Assembly (NCBI GenBank): GCA_021735285.1
Contig: JAIPHI010000015.1
Location: forward strand, 1-22,210
Direction of reading: 5' to 3'
Length of the DNA stretch: 22,210 bases
DNA from: Fidelibacterota bacterium
GTDB taxonomy: Bacteria; Fidelibacterota; UBA2242; JAFGTP01
Position numbers and translations under genes: made by a program. The notes beneath the pieces are model-generated. The model was not told the origin of the DNA, ran no database searches, and was given only the letters and a program-made list of their open reading frames with translations. Shown in pieces: positions 14,423-21,612 of this stretch (position 1 is its first letter; each line of letters begins with the position of its first letter).

Positions 14423-15973
14423 ATGCATGAACAAAAAGATATATTCTATCAGGCAACATTAAGAATATGTGGCAGTCTTGATCTTTCGCAGGCCCTTTAT
14501 GATTGTCTCAATTATCTAAGTGACATTATTCCAATTGATGAAATAAATATTCATATTTTTAATCAAAAAGCAGGATATATTCGAACTATTGCGTCTGCTG
14601 ATAGAAATGGTCCGCTTCCGGAAGATGCAAATAACATAGTTAAAATGCCCCAAAAGGCAATTAACCAGTTAAAAGGTAAAGCCCTGGCAGATATTCGTAT
14701 AGTTAATGACCCCAAAGACGACCTGGTCACCTCTGAAATGGCTAAAATTAGAGGTAAAGATAACTCTTCATTTATTATATTGCGACTTATAATTAATAAT
14801 GAACGGTTGGGAACAATTACTTTCCGTAGTAAAGGCTTAAATAATTATAAAAAAGAAGATGCCGAATTACTTGAATCGCTTAGGAAACCCTTTGGAATTG
14901 CTTTGTCAAACAGTCTCCAATATGAAAAAGTAAATGAACTGCGCAGACGATTGGAGGAAGATAAGGAATATTTAAAGGAGGAACTTAAAAAGGATGATAA
15001 AACCCGAATAATTGGAGCTAAATTTGGGTTGAAGAATGTAATGGAGAAGGTAAATAAAGTCGCTCCGACCGATAGCCCGGTTTTGATCTTAGGTGAAACA
15101 GGGACTGGTAAGGAAGTGATTGCTAATGCGATTCATTATTCATCAAAAAGAAGTGCTTTTCCATTAATAAAAGTGAACTGTGGGGCGATTCCCGAAAGCT
15201 TAATTGATAGTGAATTATTTGGACATGAAAAAGGAGCCTTTACTGGGGCGATGGAACAAAAGATTGGTCGCTTTGAAAGGGCTGACGGAGGGACGATATT
15301 TCTGGATGAAATTGGTGAGTTACCACCAGAGGCACAAACCAGGTTATTAAGAGTGTTAGCGGAACAGGAAATCGAACGGGTTGGAGGAACTGAATTAATT
15401 AAATTGGATATTCGAGTTATTGCGGCAACCCATAAGGATCTTGAAGAAATGGTTAAGGAGGGAAAATTCCGGAAAGACCTGTGGTTCCGATTAAGTGTAT
15501 TTCCCGTTTATATTCCACCACTCAGAAATAGGATAGAAGATATACCGGCCCTGGTAGATCACTTTATCAGACAAAGAGGAAGGGAGCTTGGGCTACAAAA
15601 CTTTCCACAGCCCTCTTCAAAGGGTCTGGAAAGATTGCGGAATTATGATTTCCCGGGAAACGTAAGAGAATTAAAGAATATTGTAGAAAGGGAGATGATT
15701 ATAAATAAATCTGATACATTAGATTTTAATAGTATAAAGCAAACAGGTCCCAGTGTAAATGACGAAAATACTTATAATCCTGCCCAGAATAATTCTATTC
15801 ATAGCCTTGATAAAATCATAAAAGATCATCTGGAAAGAACACTGAGCAGAGCCAAAGGTAAAATTGAAGGTAAAGGAGGTGCCGCGGAGTTACTGAAATT
15901 AAATCCCAGCACCTTGAGAAACAAATTAAGAAAATATAATATTCCTTTTGGCAGAGATGTGGATTGGGGCTAA
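14423..15973 (+). CDS. Sigma-54-dependent activator (GAF-AAA+-Fis HTH)
   Basis: A 516-residue enhancer-binding protein. Residues 1-165 form a GAF-like sensor (SLDLSQALYDCLNYLSDIIP at the start), followed by a charged coiled-coil linker (about 165-195). The AAA+ domain has Walker A GETGTGKE (224-231), the sigma-54 contact loop GAFTGA (271-276), Walker B FLDEIGE (293-299), and RLSVFPVYIPPLR. Residues 463-506 are a Fis-type HTH ending in NPSTLRNKLRKY. It remodels sigma-54 RNA polymerase holoenzyme with ATP. GAF domains often bind small ligands such as NO, cyclic nucleotides or aromatics; no specific ligand residues are recognised. GGAG precedes the ATG. Its divergent position and the intergenic site layout make the DUF6064 operon the likely target, with autorepression at the palindrome. 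Confidence 0.95.
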   Translation: MHEQKDIFYQATLRICGSLDLSQALYDCLNYLSDIIPIDEINIHIFNQKAGYIRTIASADRNGPLPEDANNIVKMPQKAINQLKGKALADIRIVNDPKDDLVTSEMAKIRGKDNSSFIILRLIINNERLGTITFRSKGLNNYKKEDAELLESLRKPFGIALSNSLQYEKVNELRRRLEEDKEYLKEELKKDDKTRIIGAKFGLKNVMEKVNKVAPTDSPVLILGETGTGKEVIANAIHYSSKRSAFPLIKVNCGAIPESLIDSELFGHEKGAFTGAMEQKIGRFERADGGTIFLDEIGELPPEAQTRLLRVLAEQEIERVGGTELIKLDIRVIAATHKDLEEMVKEGKFRKDLWFRLSVFPVYIPPLRNRIEDIPALVDHFIRQRGRELGLQNFPQPSSKGLERLRNYDFPGNVRELKNIVEREMIINKSDTLDFNSIKQTGPSVNDENTYNPAQNNSIHSLDKIIKDHLERTLSRAKGKIEGKGGAAELLKLNPSTLRNKLRKYNIPFGRDVDWG

Positions 15974-16007
15974 TCCTGTGTAATTATATATTGTTATTTA
16001 TAATCCT

Positions 16008-16460
16008 TCATTTTATTCCAGAAACTAATCTTCGGATATAATTAATGCTGAGATAAAGAGATATAAGCCATAATACAAATATTAGGAAATGTAATATAAG
16101 GTGATACATATCGGGAATCATTATTGTTTCTGATTTAGGTAGAATTCTTAAGGTATTATGAAAATGACTATAATATTTTTCTATTTTTGCTTTGGTAGGT
16201 GACTCAAATAAATATGACCAATGTGCATTCCATTGTAAAAATCCCCAGAGACTGAAAATAAATAAGTTATATAGATAAATAAAACTGAAGTCAAATAGAT
16301 GACAACTCAAACCAATTATTAATAATGATCCTAAAATTCCATAGATGCTGAATAAATTTGTTGTCCCTTTAACTGTAAGAGGATAAGCGTTAATAAATAT
16401 TATTGAGTACCAAATAATAATAAGGCTAAATAGAGTCGTATAAAGTTTTTTAGTGTTCAT
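16008..16460 (-). CDS. Unknown four-helix membrane protein
   Basis: A 150-residue protein with about four hydrophobic helices: two near the N terminus, one in the middle (FIYLYNLFIFSLWGFLQW) and one at the C-terminal end. Between helices three and four is a polar loop of about 45 residues with several His and Tyr (HWSYLFES, KYYSHFHN). I do not recognise the family. The frame extends to a TTG at 16493, but ATG 16460 gives a better N terminus (MNTKKLYTT, basic then hydrophobic). The ribosome binding site is weak. It converges on the sigma-54 activator, with only 34 bases between the two stops, and is separated from the nitroreductase gene by about 230 bases. Confidence 0.55.
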   Translation of the reverse strand: MNTKKLYTTLFSLIIIWYSIIFINAYPLTVKGTTNLFSIYGILGSLLIIGLSCHLFDFSFIYLYNLFIFSLWGFLQWNAHWSYLFESPTKAKIEKYYSHFHNTLRILPKSETIMIPDMYHLILHFLIFVLWLISLYLSINYIRRLVSGIK

Positions 16461-16691
16461 AATAATCTCGATAATGAAATTAATAGTTATCAATTATTAT
16501 ATCAGTCAAATAACAAATCATTGGTTTAAATAGGCAGATAATATATGATTTGTATAGCAGAATTGCAAAAAATGACTACAAGGCCAGGGCTTTAAGGGAT
16601 TGCAAAATAAAGTCTGTAAACCTTCAAAATAATTATTCTATATAAGTATATGACTTTTGTAGACTGGAGCTCATATTAATCACCACTATAA

Positions 16692-17807
16692 TCAGGAATT
16701 AATTATAAACCATTCAACCGGTCGACGAATACTGACCGGTTTTTTATACTTATTCAGATAGCCAGTTCTGATTATAAATTGAATCGGTTGGTCAATATTT
16801 AATAATGAGTTAACCTTTTCTTTAGTTTTTTCCTCCAATATTTGTGACATTGGGTGGATTGCTATTTTTTTCTTAATTGTTTTTAAGCACATTTTTTCAA
16901 ATTCTATTCCGGTGTTAAGAAGACTTTCCGGCTTATAATTCGGACTGGTAATAATTAACCAACCACCGCAGTTTTCTACTTGTTTCCGCACCATTTTAAG
17001 GGTACTTTTCCTGAAAGACTTCGACATTACTGTTTTTTTCGAAAAAAAGTGACTGGCATACCATTTAATTATGCCCTTCATTCCCATAGAATTAGGATTT
17101 AAACCATCTCTAAATTTACGTATTTTCTTTTGAGACCATCTGATCCAGTTTGATAGTTCCAATTGCGCTTCATCTCTATTCACTTGTAACCGATTTGCTT
17201 CAATAGTTAACTCTTGCAGTATTCGACCCTCCTTAGAATTGTTGGATATATAATTAATATCCTCACTATTGTTTGTAATATACCTAAAATCTTCTGGTTT
17301 GATGTCTTTATTTAATATGCCATTTTTATGGGTTCGCCTTGATTTAATTTCTGTCAGATGATCTGTCTCATTGGGTTTATTTTGTTTTAATTCAAGCTTT
17401 GCTACCTTATTACCAGAGCTTTTACTAAAAATCTTTGCTATACTTACATCAATATTTATGCTTTTAGCAGCCAACTTTAGATTCCCCAGGAAGGCACCCA
17501 AAGAGAGCATTAGTTCTCGATTGTTTGGATCAATAGCAGGAAGCTGACGTGATTTATCGAATAATAATAACCATTTTCCCGGTTCCCTGATTTCAATTTG
17601 CCAGGGCTGGGTGTTGTGTCCGCTGGGCGCCATAGCAGCATATTGTAATGTTAGATATTCTTTTTTATTTAAATTGTCGGGCGGCTTTGCCATTCTAATC
17701 TCCCGAAGATTACTATGATTTTGGCTGCATTTAGAAAGTGATGAGATTCCTGAACCTAAAATTGTAAGCCCCAGTATTTTTTTAAAGAAATTTCGTCTTG
17801 TGAGCAT
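16692..17807 (-). CDS. Tat-signal nitroreductase-family oxidoreductase (Acg type)
   Basis: A 371-residue protein. The N terminus TRRNFFKK followed by a hydrophobic stretch is a twin-arginine export signal. The sequence LSKC at residues 24-27 is a possible but non-canonical lipobox, so it may be exported folded with FMN and perhaps lipid-anchored. The core has AAMAPSGHNTQPW (57-69), FDKSRQLPAIDPNNREL (83-99) and SLGAFLGNL, the FMN-contact blocks of the Acg/Rv2032 branch of nitroreductases. Known Acg proteins bind FMN but may lack ordinary nitroreductase activity. The frame is open upstream to 18038, but that part overlaps the BamA-like gene; ATG 17807 with AGGAGAG upstream is the start. A hairpin and T run lie in its final codons (separate entry). 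Confidence 0.78.
   Translation of the reverse strand: MLTRRNFFKKILGLTILGSGISSLSKCSQNHSNLREIRMAKPPDNLNKKEYLTLQYAAMAPSGHNTQPWQIEIREPGKWLLLFDKSRQLPAIDPNNRELMLSLGAFLGNLKLAAKSINIDVSIAKIFSKSSGNKVAKLELKQNKPNETDHLTEIKSRRTHKNGILNKDIKPEDFRYITNNSEDINYISNNSKEGRILQELTIEANRLQVNRDEAQLELSNWIRWSQKKIRKFRDGLNPNSMGMKGIIKWYASHFFSKKTVMSKSFRKSTLKMVRKQVENCGGWLIITSPNYKPESLLNTGIEFEKMCLKTIKKKIAIHPMSQILEEKTKEKVNSLLNIDQPIQFIIRTGYLNKYKKPVSIRRPVEWFIINS
16716..16745 (+). terminator. Terminator-like hairpin inside the nitroreductase 3' end, plus-strand orientation
   Basis: AACCGGTC (16716-16723) and GACCGGTT (16734-16741) form a perfect 8-bp GC-containing stem with a 10-base loop. On the plus strand a run of six T ends at 16745. 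It lies within the last codons of a minus-strand gene, so it would stop antisense transcription. It may equally be a chance product of codons for PVSIRRPV. Confidence 0.4.
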
Positions 17808-17925
17808 TTTCTCTCCTTTTGAATAATTCAATAAATGCAGATTAGATAATAGACTGTGTACTAAACTCTGTCTATATTGGACTCTAACCAACTGGATACT
17901 ACTAGCTTTTCCTGGCGCACTCATT

Positions 17926-19059
17926 TTAAAACGCTTCTGAAAGTTGAAAATACGGATTGATGCCAAAGCGACTGAATCCAATATCGAAGCGAAGATTGAT
18001 TTTATCATCAGGAAGAACCGCAAAGCGCAAACCAGCACCGATGGAAAATTTGGAATCGTTTAAACGAAAATCACCGAACCGATGTATCACATCGCCTATG
18101 CCGGTAAATAAGACACCGGAAAATCGTTTGTAAACCGGGAACCTGTATTCCACCTGGGCAACTGCAAGATTATGATCCCGAAACCGGCTGGCGTGAATTC
18201 CGCGCAACATATCCAATCGCGCAAGCTGATTGAATGGAATAGTTCCTTTCATTGATTTTATGACCAGCTGTAGCGCCAGGATTTGCCTCAGTTCTATTTC
18301 AAGGAAATGGCGAAAATCGAAAGTATAGGATTCAAACGCAAATTCACTGTCCAGCCAGTCCCGATACACCGTTGCATAAAACTGAAACCAGTATCCTTTT
18401 GACGGATAGAAAATATTGTCCCGGCTATCCCAGTCAATGATCGGACCCAAACCGGACAACAGGCTTCCCTGGGAACCCGTCAACATGCCGCTCTTTATTT
18501 GCCCGTCTGGTTCAACATGCTGCACACTGGTGTGGTTGAAATGATACATTACCCCCAGGCGCAAATTTTTGTATATACGACGAGTTAAACCGGTCCGGAT
18601 GATCACATCTTCGGTAGTGATATCCTCGGCATCGTCACTCGCGGTTTTATTGCCTATGCCGTAAAACAGATCGGGAAATTTTTGATAGCCGGACATGATT
18701 TTTAATTGCCATTTATCCTCCTCAAAATAAAAATCGGGGTTAAATAGAACGGCAACCTGATTCTTCAAGGTATAAATGGCGTAGAAATTTATATTATCTG
18801 GCCGGGCACTCTCGTGGCTATTCTGATCTCGAATGGTCATGGCCCCACCGCCGCCAAATATCAGGGATGTTTCCAGTGTATAAAGAACAACGGGATAACC
18901 AGCAAGGGAAATACGGTTGGTTGATGTTTTGGCGTGGTTTTTATTTTCATTAGTTATTGCTGGTTTTTCAACGCCATAAACAGGTTGAATCAGAATAATG
19001 ATGCAAACATATAAAGAATTGAAAACCAAATTATTCATTATATAACGTTGTACTTTCAT
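17926..19059 (-). CDS. BamA/TamA-like outer-membrane beta-barrel (surface antigen family)
   Basis: A 377-residue protein with an N-terminal signal (hydrophobic stretch ending in VYG) and a beta-barrel of the Omp85 surface-antigen type. Recognisable blocks are GPIIDWDSRDNIFYPSKG, LRGIHASRFRDHNLAVAQVE followed by YRFPVY, and LFTGIGDVI, with a terminal Phe as in barrel proteins recognised by the BAM machinery. No POTRA domains are present, so it is a barrel-only member; such proteins are found near lipases or secreted factors, but their role is not fixed. ATG 19059 has AAGGAGA upstream; a start at 19110 is possible but less good. Base composition is clearly GC-richer than the flanking genes (hand counts of 60% and 50% G+C in two 60-base lines, against 27% in the neighbour). 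Confidence 0.82.
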   Translation of the reverse strand: MKVQRYIMNNLVFNSLYVCIIILIQPVYGVEKPAITNENKNHAKTSTNRISLAGYPVVLYTLETSLIFGGGGAMTIRDQNSHESARPDNINFYAIYTLKNQVAVLFNPDFYFEEDKWQLKIMSGYQKFPDLFYGIGNKTASDDAEDITTEDVIIRTGLTRRIYKNLRLGVMYHFNHTSVQHVEPDGQIKSGMLTGSQGSLLSGLGPIIDWDSRDNIFYPSKGYWFQFYATVYRDWLDSEFAFESYTFDFRHFLEIELRQILALQLVIKSMKGTIPFNQLARLDMLRGIHASRFRDHNLAVAQVEYRFPVYKRFSGVLFTGIGDVIHRFGDFRLNDSKFSIGAGLRFAVLPDDKINLRFDIGFSRFGINPYFQLSEAF

Positions 19060-19089
19060 CTGTATGTATCTCCTTAATTTGCTATTTCT

Positions 19090-19117
19090 ATAATAATACA
19101 GGCCAATCAAAATTCAA
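19090..19117 (-). promoter_or_regulatory. Candidate promoter of the BamA-like gene
   Basis: On the minus strand TTGAAT (19112-19117) and TATTAT (19090-19095) are 16 bases apart and lie 31-58 bases upstream of the ATG. Matches are four and five of six. The region is AT-rich, so chance is possible. Confidence 0.35.
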
Positions 19118-19120
19118 AAA

Positions 19121-19143
19121 TTGTTATGGCATAAGAATAACAA
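19121..19143. promoter_or_regulatory. 7-bp inverted repeat just upstream of the BamA-like promoter
   Basis: TTGTTAT and ATAACAA are perfect inverted repeats with a 9-base spacer. They lie 3 bases upstream of the candidate -35 box, a usual place for an activator site. No regulator is evident for it. Confidence 0.3.
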
Positions 19144-19756
19144 GCCAAGTTTCACCGACATTGTATCGGTTTTACAATTAGTGTTCGCAAATTACAAAAA
19201 TCTTGCTCAAAAAACTCTCCAGAATCGAAAAAATCAGCAGCTTTCATTTACTATCACCAAAGTTCAGAATTCCCTACCCCGTAATTTTATAAAACATGTT
19301 TAATCCATATAATTTCAATGCTTTATTTGAAAATATAGATTTACTTATTAATAACAATCAGATTCTAAAAAGAGACGAGAAACTGTATTTTTGGAAACGG
19401 GAAACCGGAAACTGGAATAGGGAAAAAAGTATAAAGTAATACACAACAATCTGTAAAAATTGGAATAACTAGAAATTTCAAACCCCTATGCTATTTTAAT
19501 TTTACCCGACCCAATTTTTCCGTTTACATTCTTCTGTGATCATATCAACTAGAATCATACATAGCTCATATTTTTCATTTTTACTCTACAACTCGACCGA
19601 TTCCGTTTTCCCGTTTCCACTTTCCTGTTTCCAATTTAATTGATCTCAAGGTTTAAATTTGGTCTCTTTCTATTTTCTTCGGGATCGGGGGTTCTGAAGT
19701 TACTTTTTTCATTTTAACTCTCGCATTTTTTCGTTTAAAAGAAATCTGCTCTAATA
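19144..19756. other. Gene-free stretch
   Basis: I see no convincing gene here. A plus-strand reading frame of 60 codons (19121-19303) lacks a ribosome binding site and any family resemblance. The only structure is the pair of inverted heptamer arms at 19393-19632. Next to them, at about 19676-19702, is a short GC-richer patch, TCTTCGGGATCGGGGG and following, which has no clear hairpin plus T run. The stretch separates the BamA-like gene from the EFR1-type gene. Confidence 0.6.
19393..19632. repeat. Inverted arms of five 7-base GGAAACN repeats
   Basis: The left arm (19393-19427) reads GGAAACG, GGAAACC, GGAAACT, GGAATAG, GGAAAAA. The right arm (19598-19632) holds five units in the opposite orientation: CGATTCC, GTTTTCC, CGTTTCC, ACTTTCC, TGTTTCC. 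The arms are 35 bases each, separated by 170 bases of AT-rich DNA. They could pair into a long imperfect hairpin. Confidence 0.75.
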
Positions 19757-20545
19757 TTATTTTCTTGAAGAAGATTGCATAATTTCATTCAAAGTTACAT
19801 TTGGATGATGATATCTGGTAATATCTATTGTTTTTTGCCCGTATTGAATTGCCTCTTGAGGACACCATTGCAAACAGGCAAAACATTGCTGACATTGATG
19901 ATCCCATTCAGGTTTTTGGTCTAAAATGGAAATATTATCAACCGGACATACTTTTTCACAGATACCACAACCATTACAATTCTCATCAATGTTAAAAGAT
20001 TTGTCCATTTTAGGAATAAACTTATATCCCAATTTATATAGAATACCCGGGTAAATATTACTTCTGAAAAAACTTGTGTTATTTTCATCAAAATATTTTT
20101 CAGAGGCAGTAACAACATCTGCAATAAATTCTATTTTTTTCTCAGATTTGCTAAACATTTCCTGCTGCTTATCTTGGGGTGTGGAACCATAAGGGGCATA
20201 ATTACTTGGCATGGTTAAATTAAATGCAGCATTCAATTTTAAATCCTGAGTAGCACATAATTTTTTAACTGATTTGATAGCATTTCCCGGCTCTCCCCCA
20301 CCGGCTAACACCAGAAAGAGATATGGTATGTTTTTTAGTTTCTTTATGAAATCAGCGACAATTAAGGGAACGTTGTACATGTAAATAGGACACACAATTC
20401 CCATAATTCCATCAAAAGAAACTTGTTTTTGAGCTAAAGCATGTACAATGGAAACAGTTTCAGCATTGTCTAATTTATCACTCAGCTGTCTTGCCGCTGC
20501 AAGTGAATTGCCTGTACCTGTAAAATAGTAGATCTTTGTCTTAAT
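19757..20545 (-). CDS. EFR1-type flavodoxin-ferredoxin with apparent ATT start
   Basis: The first ATG (20404) would give 215 residues lacking the flavin site, but the frame continues upstream for 47 codons. These encode KTKIYYFTGTGNSLAAARQL, whose TGTGNS is the FMN phosphate loop of flavodoxins. In-frame TAA TAA occurs at 20558-20563, and no ATG, GTG or TTG lies between it and the loop. ATT at 20543-20545 with GAGG 5 bases upstream is the best start and yields 262 residues, the usual EFR1 length. The C-terminal part has two [4Fe-4S] motifs, CNGCGICEKVCP (190-201) and CQQCFACLQWCP (218-229), and the flavodoxin core has CPIYMYNVP and AGGGEPGNA. It is a soluble electron carrier that joins FMN and Fe-S centres; the partner is unknown. 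A sequencing or mutation change from ATG is the alternative. Confidence 0.8.
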   Translation of the reverse strand: MKTKIYYFTGTGNSLAAARQLSDKLDNAETVSIVHALAQKQVSFDGIMGIVCPIYMYNVPLIVADFIKKLKNIPYLFLVLAGGGEPGNAIKSVKKLCATQDLKLNAAFNLTMPSNYAPYGSTPQDKQQEMFSKSEKKIEFIADVVTASEKYFDENNTSFFRSNIYPGILYKLGYKFIPKMDKSFNIDENCNGCGICEKVCPVDNISILDQKPEWDHQCQQCFACLQWCPQEAIQYGQKTIDITRYHHPNVTLNEIMQSSSRK

Positions 20546-20675
20546 AATTTCCTCAAATTATTATTGTTCAATTATTTTGGTTTAAAACTATGCATAGAGA
20601 GCCAATAACTACAAGGGACAATGGGATATCATCAGCAAGGTTGCCAAGGTCATCTCTATTCTCTCATTTAAAGCA

Positions 20676-21521
20676 TCACAAGGTCTTCGCATTCCTCTCA
20701 GGTACTACAGTGGTGATTGCACTCTTTCGGGTAAACATTTTCTTGCGGTTGAGCCATACCAAAACTGCAGTGATCACTACTAATAAATAGGTATCGTATG
20801 GCTGAGCATCTGGCCAAATGGGGTTCATAAACTGAAAATGCAATATAGCAGATAATAAAATACTTCCTTTGGATGCATTAAACAGTGCCGTCAGAAGCAC
20901 GCTTATCGCGATAGTACCGAGAAAAAAAGGTGTGAACGACCAAGCGCTCTGCTGGGTTCCGCTTATTAAAAATGCAGGTAGATGCCATATTCCCCAGATA
21001 AAACCAAGTATTATCCCAGCCCACAATGGAGCAACATGTCTCTGTATCAAGGGAAGGGCAAACCCTCGCCAACCGAATTCTTCAATGGGACCTTTGATTG
21101 CAGCCAACAACAAGGCAGTCAATATTGCCAATATTCCTCCTGAAATCGGAAGTGGCTCTATGAAAATAGTCCCCTTTAGACCTGCTCCGATATAAAAAAC
21201 AAGTGGAATCACAACAAATACAAACAAACACCAGCTCACGCTACACTTTAGTATTTTTATTCTCGCAATGAAACGCTTAAGACCTGAAAAGCCTTCTTTT
21301 ATTGTAATAACAGAAAAGGCTGCTATAGCAGGAGCCCATACTGCTAAAAAGAATAGTGGATGCATTCCACTCAGCTGCCCGAATACCTTTTTCATTCCTT
21401 CGTTATAAAACATGTATAGTCCCAGAATGCCCCATGAAAGAACAAAAGTAATAAGAAAGAAAGGCACCAGAGAGACAGCTGACAATTTTTTCCGGTTTAC
21501 GGTAGAGTCACTATTGTTCAT
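20676..21521 (-). CDS. CPBP-family intramembrane protease
   Basis: A 281-residue membrane protein with about eight hydrophobic helices. The catalytic motifs of the CPBP (CAAX protease and bacteriocin-processing, Abi) family are present in order: GPIEEFGWRGFALPL (Glu147, Glu148, Arg152), FIWGIWHLPAF (His180) and HFQF (His228). These glutamates and histidines form the intramembrane glutamic protease site. Bacterial members include immunity proteins for bacteriocins and proteins that process membrane substrates; the target here is not evident. GGAG lies 6 bases upstream of the ATG. It is 130 bases upstream of the EFR1-type gene and 91 bases after the serine hydrolase on the same strand, so these may or may not share a transcript. 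Confidence 0.9.
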   Translation of the reverse strand: MNNSDSTVNRKKLSAVSLVPFFLITFVLSWGILGLYMFYNEGMKKVFGQLSGMHPLFFLAVWAPAIAAFSVITIKEGFSGLKRFIARIKILKCSVSWCLFVFVVIPLVFYIGAGLKGTIFIEPLPISGGILAILTALLLAAIKGPIEEFGWRGFALPLIQRHVAPLWAGIILGFIWGIWHLPAFLISGTQQSAWSFTPFFLGTIAISVLLTALFNASKGSILLSAILHFQFMNPIWPDAQPYDTYLLVVITAVLVWLNRKKMFTRKSAITTVVPERNAKTL

Positions 21522-21612
21522 AATTACTCCTTCTGAATTTGAATATATAGACTCTTTTTCTAAAATATGCTCTAAATTCTTTGTTTCTATTTTTTATTTT
21601 TCTACACTTTTT

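Noticed and set aside
19121..19303. A 60-codon plus-strand frame in the gene-free stretch
   Set aside because: No ribosome binding site, no family resemblance, and it begins inside an inverted repeat upstream of the divergent barrel gene.
19393..19632. Heptamer arrays considered as a CRISPR array
   Set aside because: The units are 7 bases with no spacers, the two arms are in opposite orientation and no cas genes are present.
20600..20660. TTGGCA...TTGC-like bases on the minus strand near 20640 as a second sigma-54 promoter
   Set aside because: The doublets are only 3 bases apart between TGGCA and TTGC instead of the required 6, so the helical phasing is wrong.
20869..21195. A 108-codon plus-strand frame opposite the CPBP protease gene
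   Set aside because: The minus strand shows a complete CPBP motif set and a good ribosome binding site; the opposite frame is its shadow.
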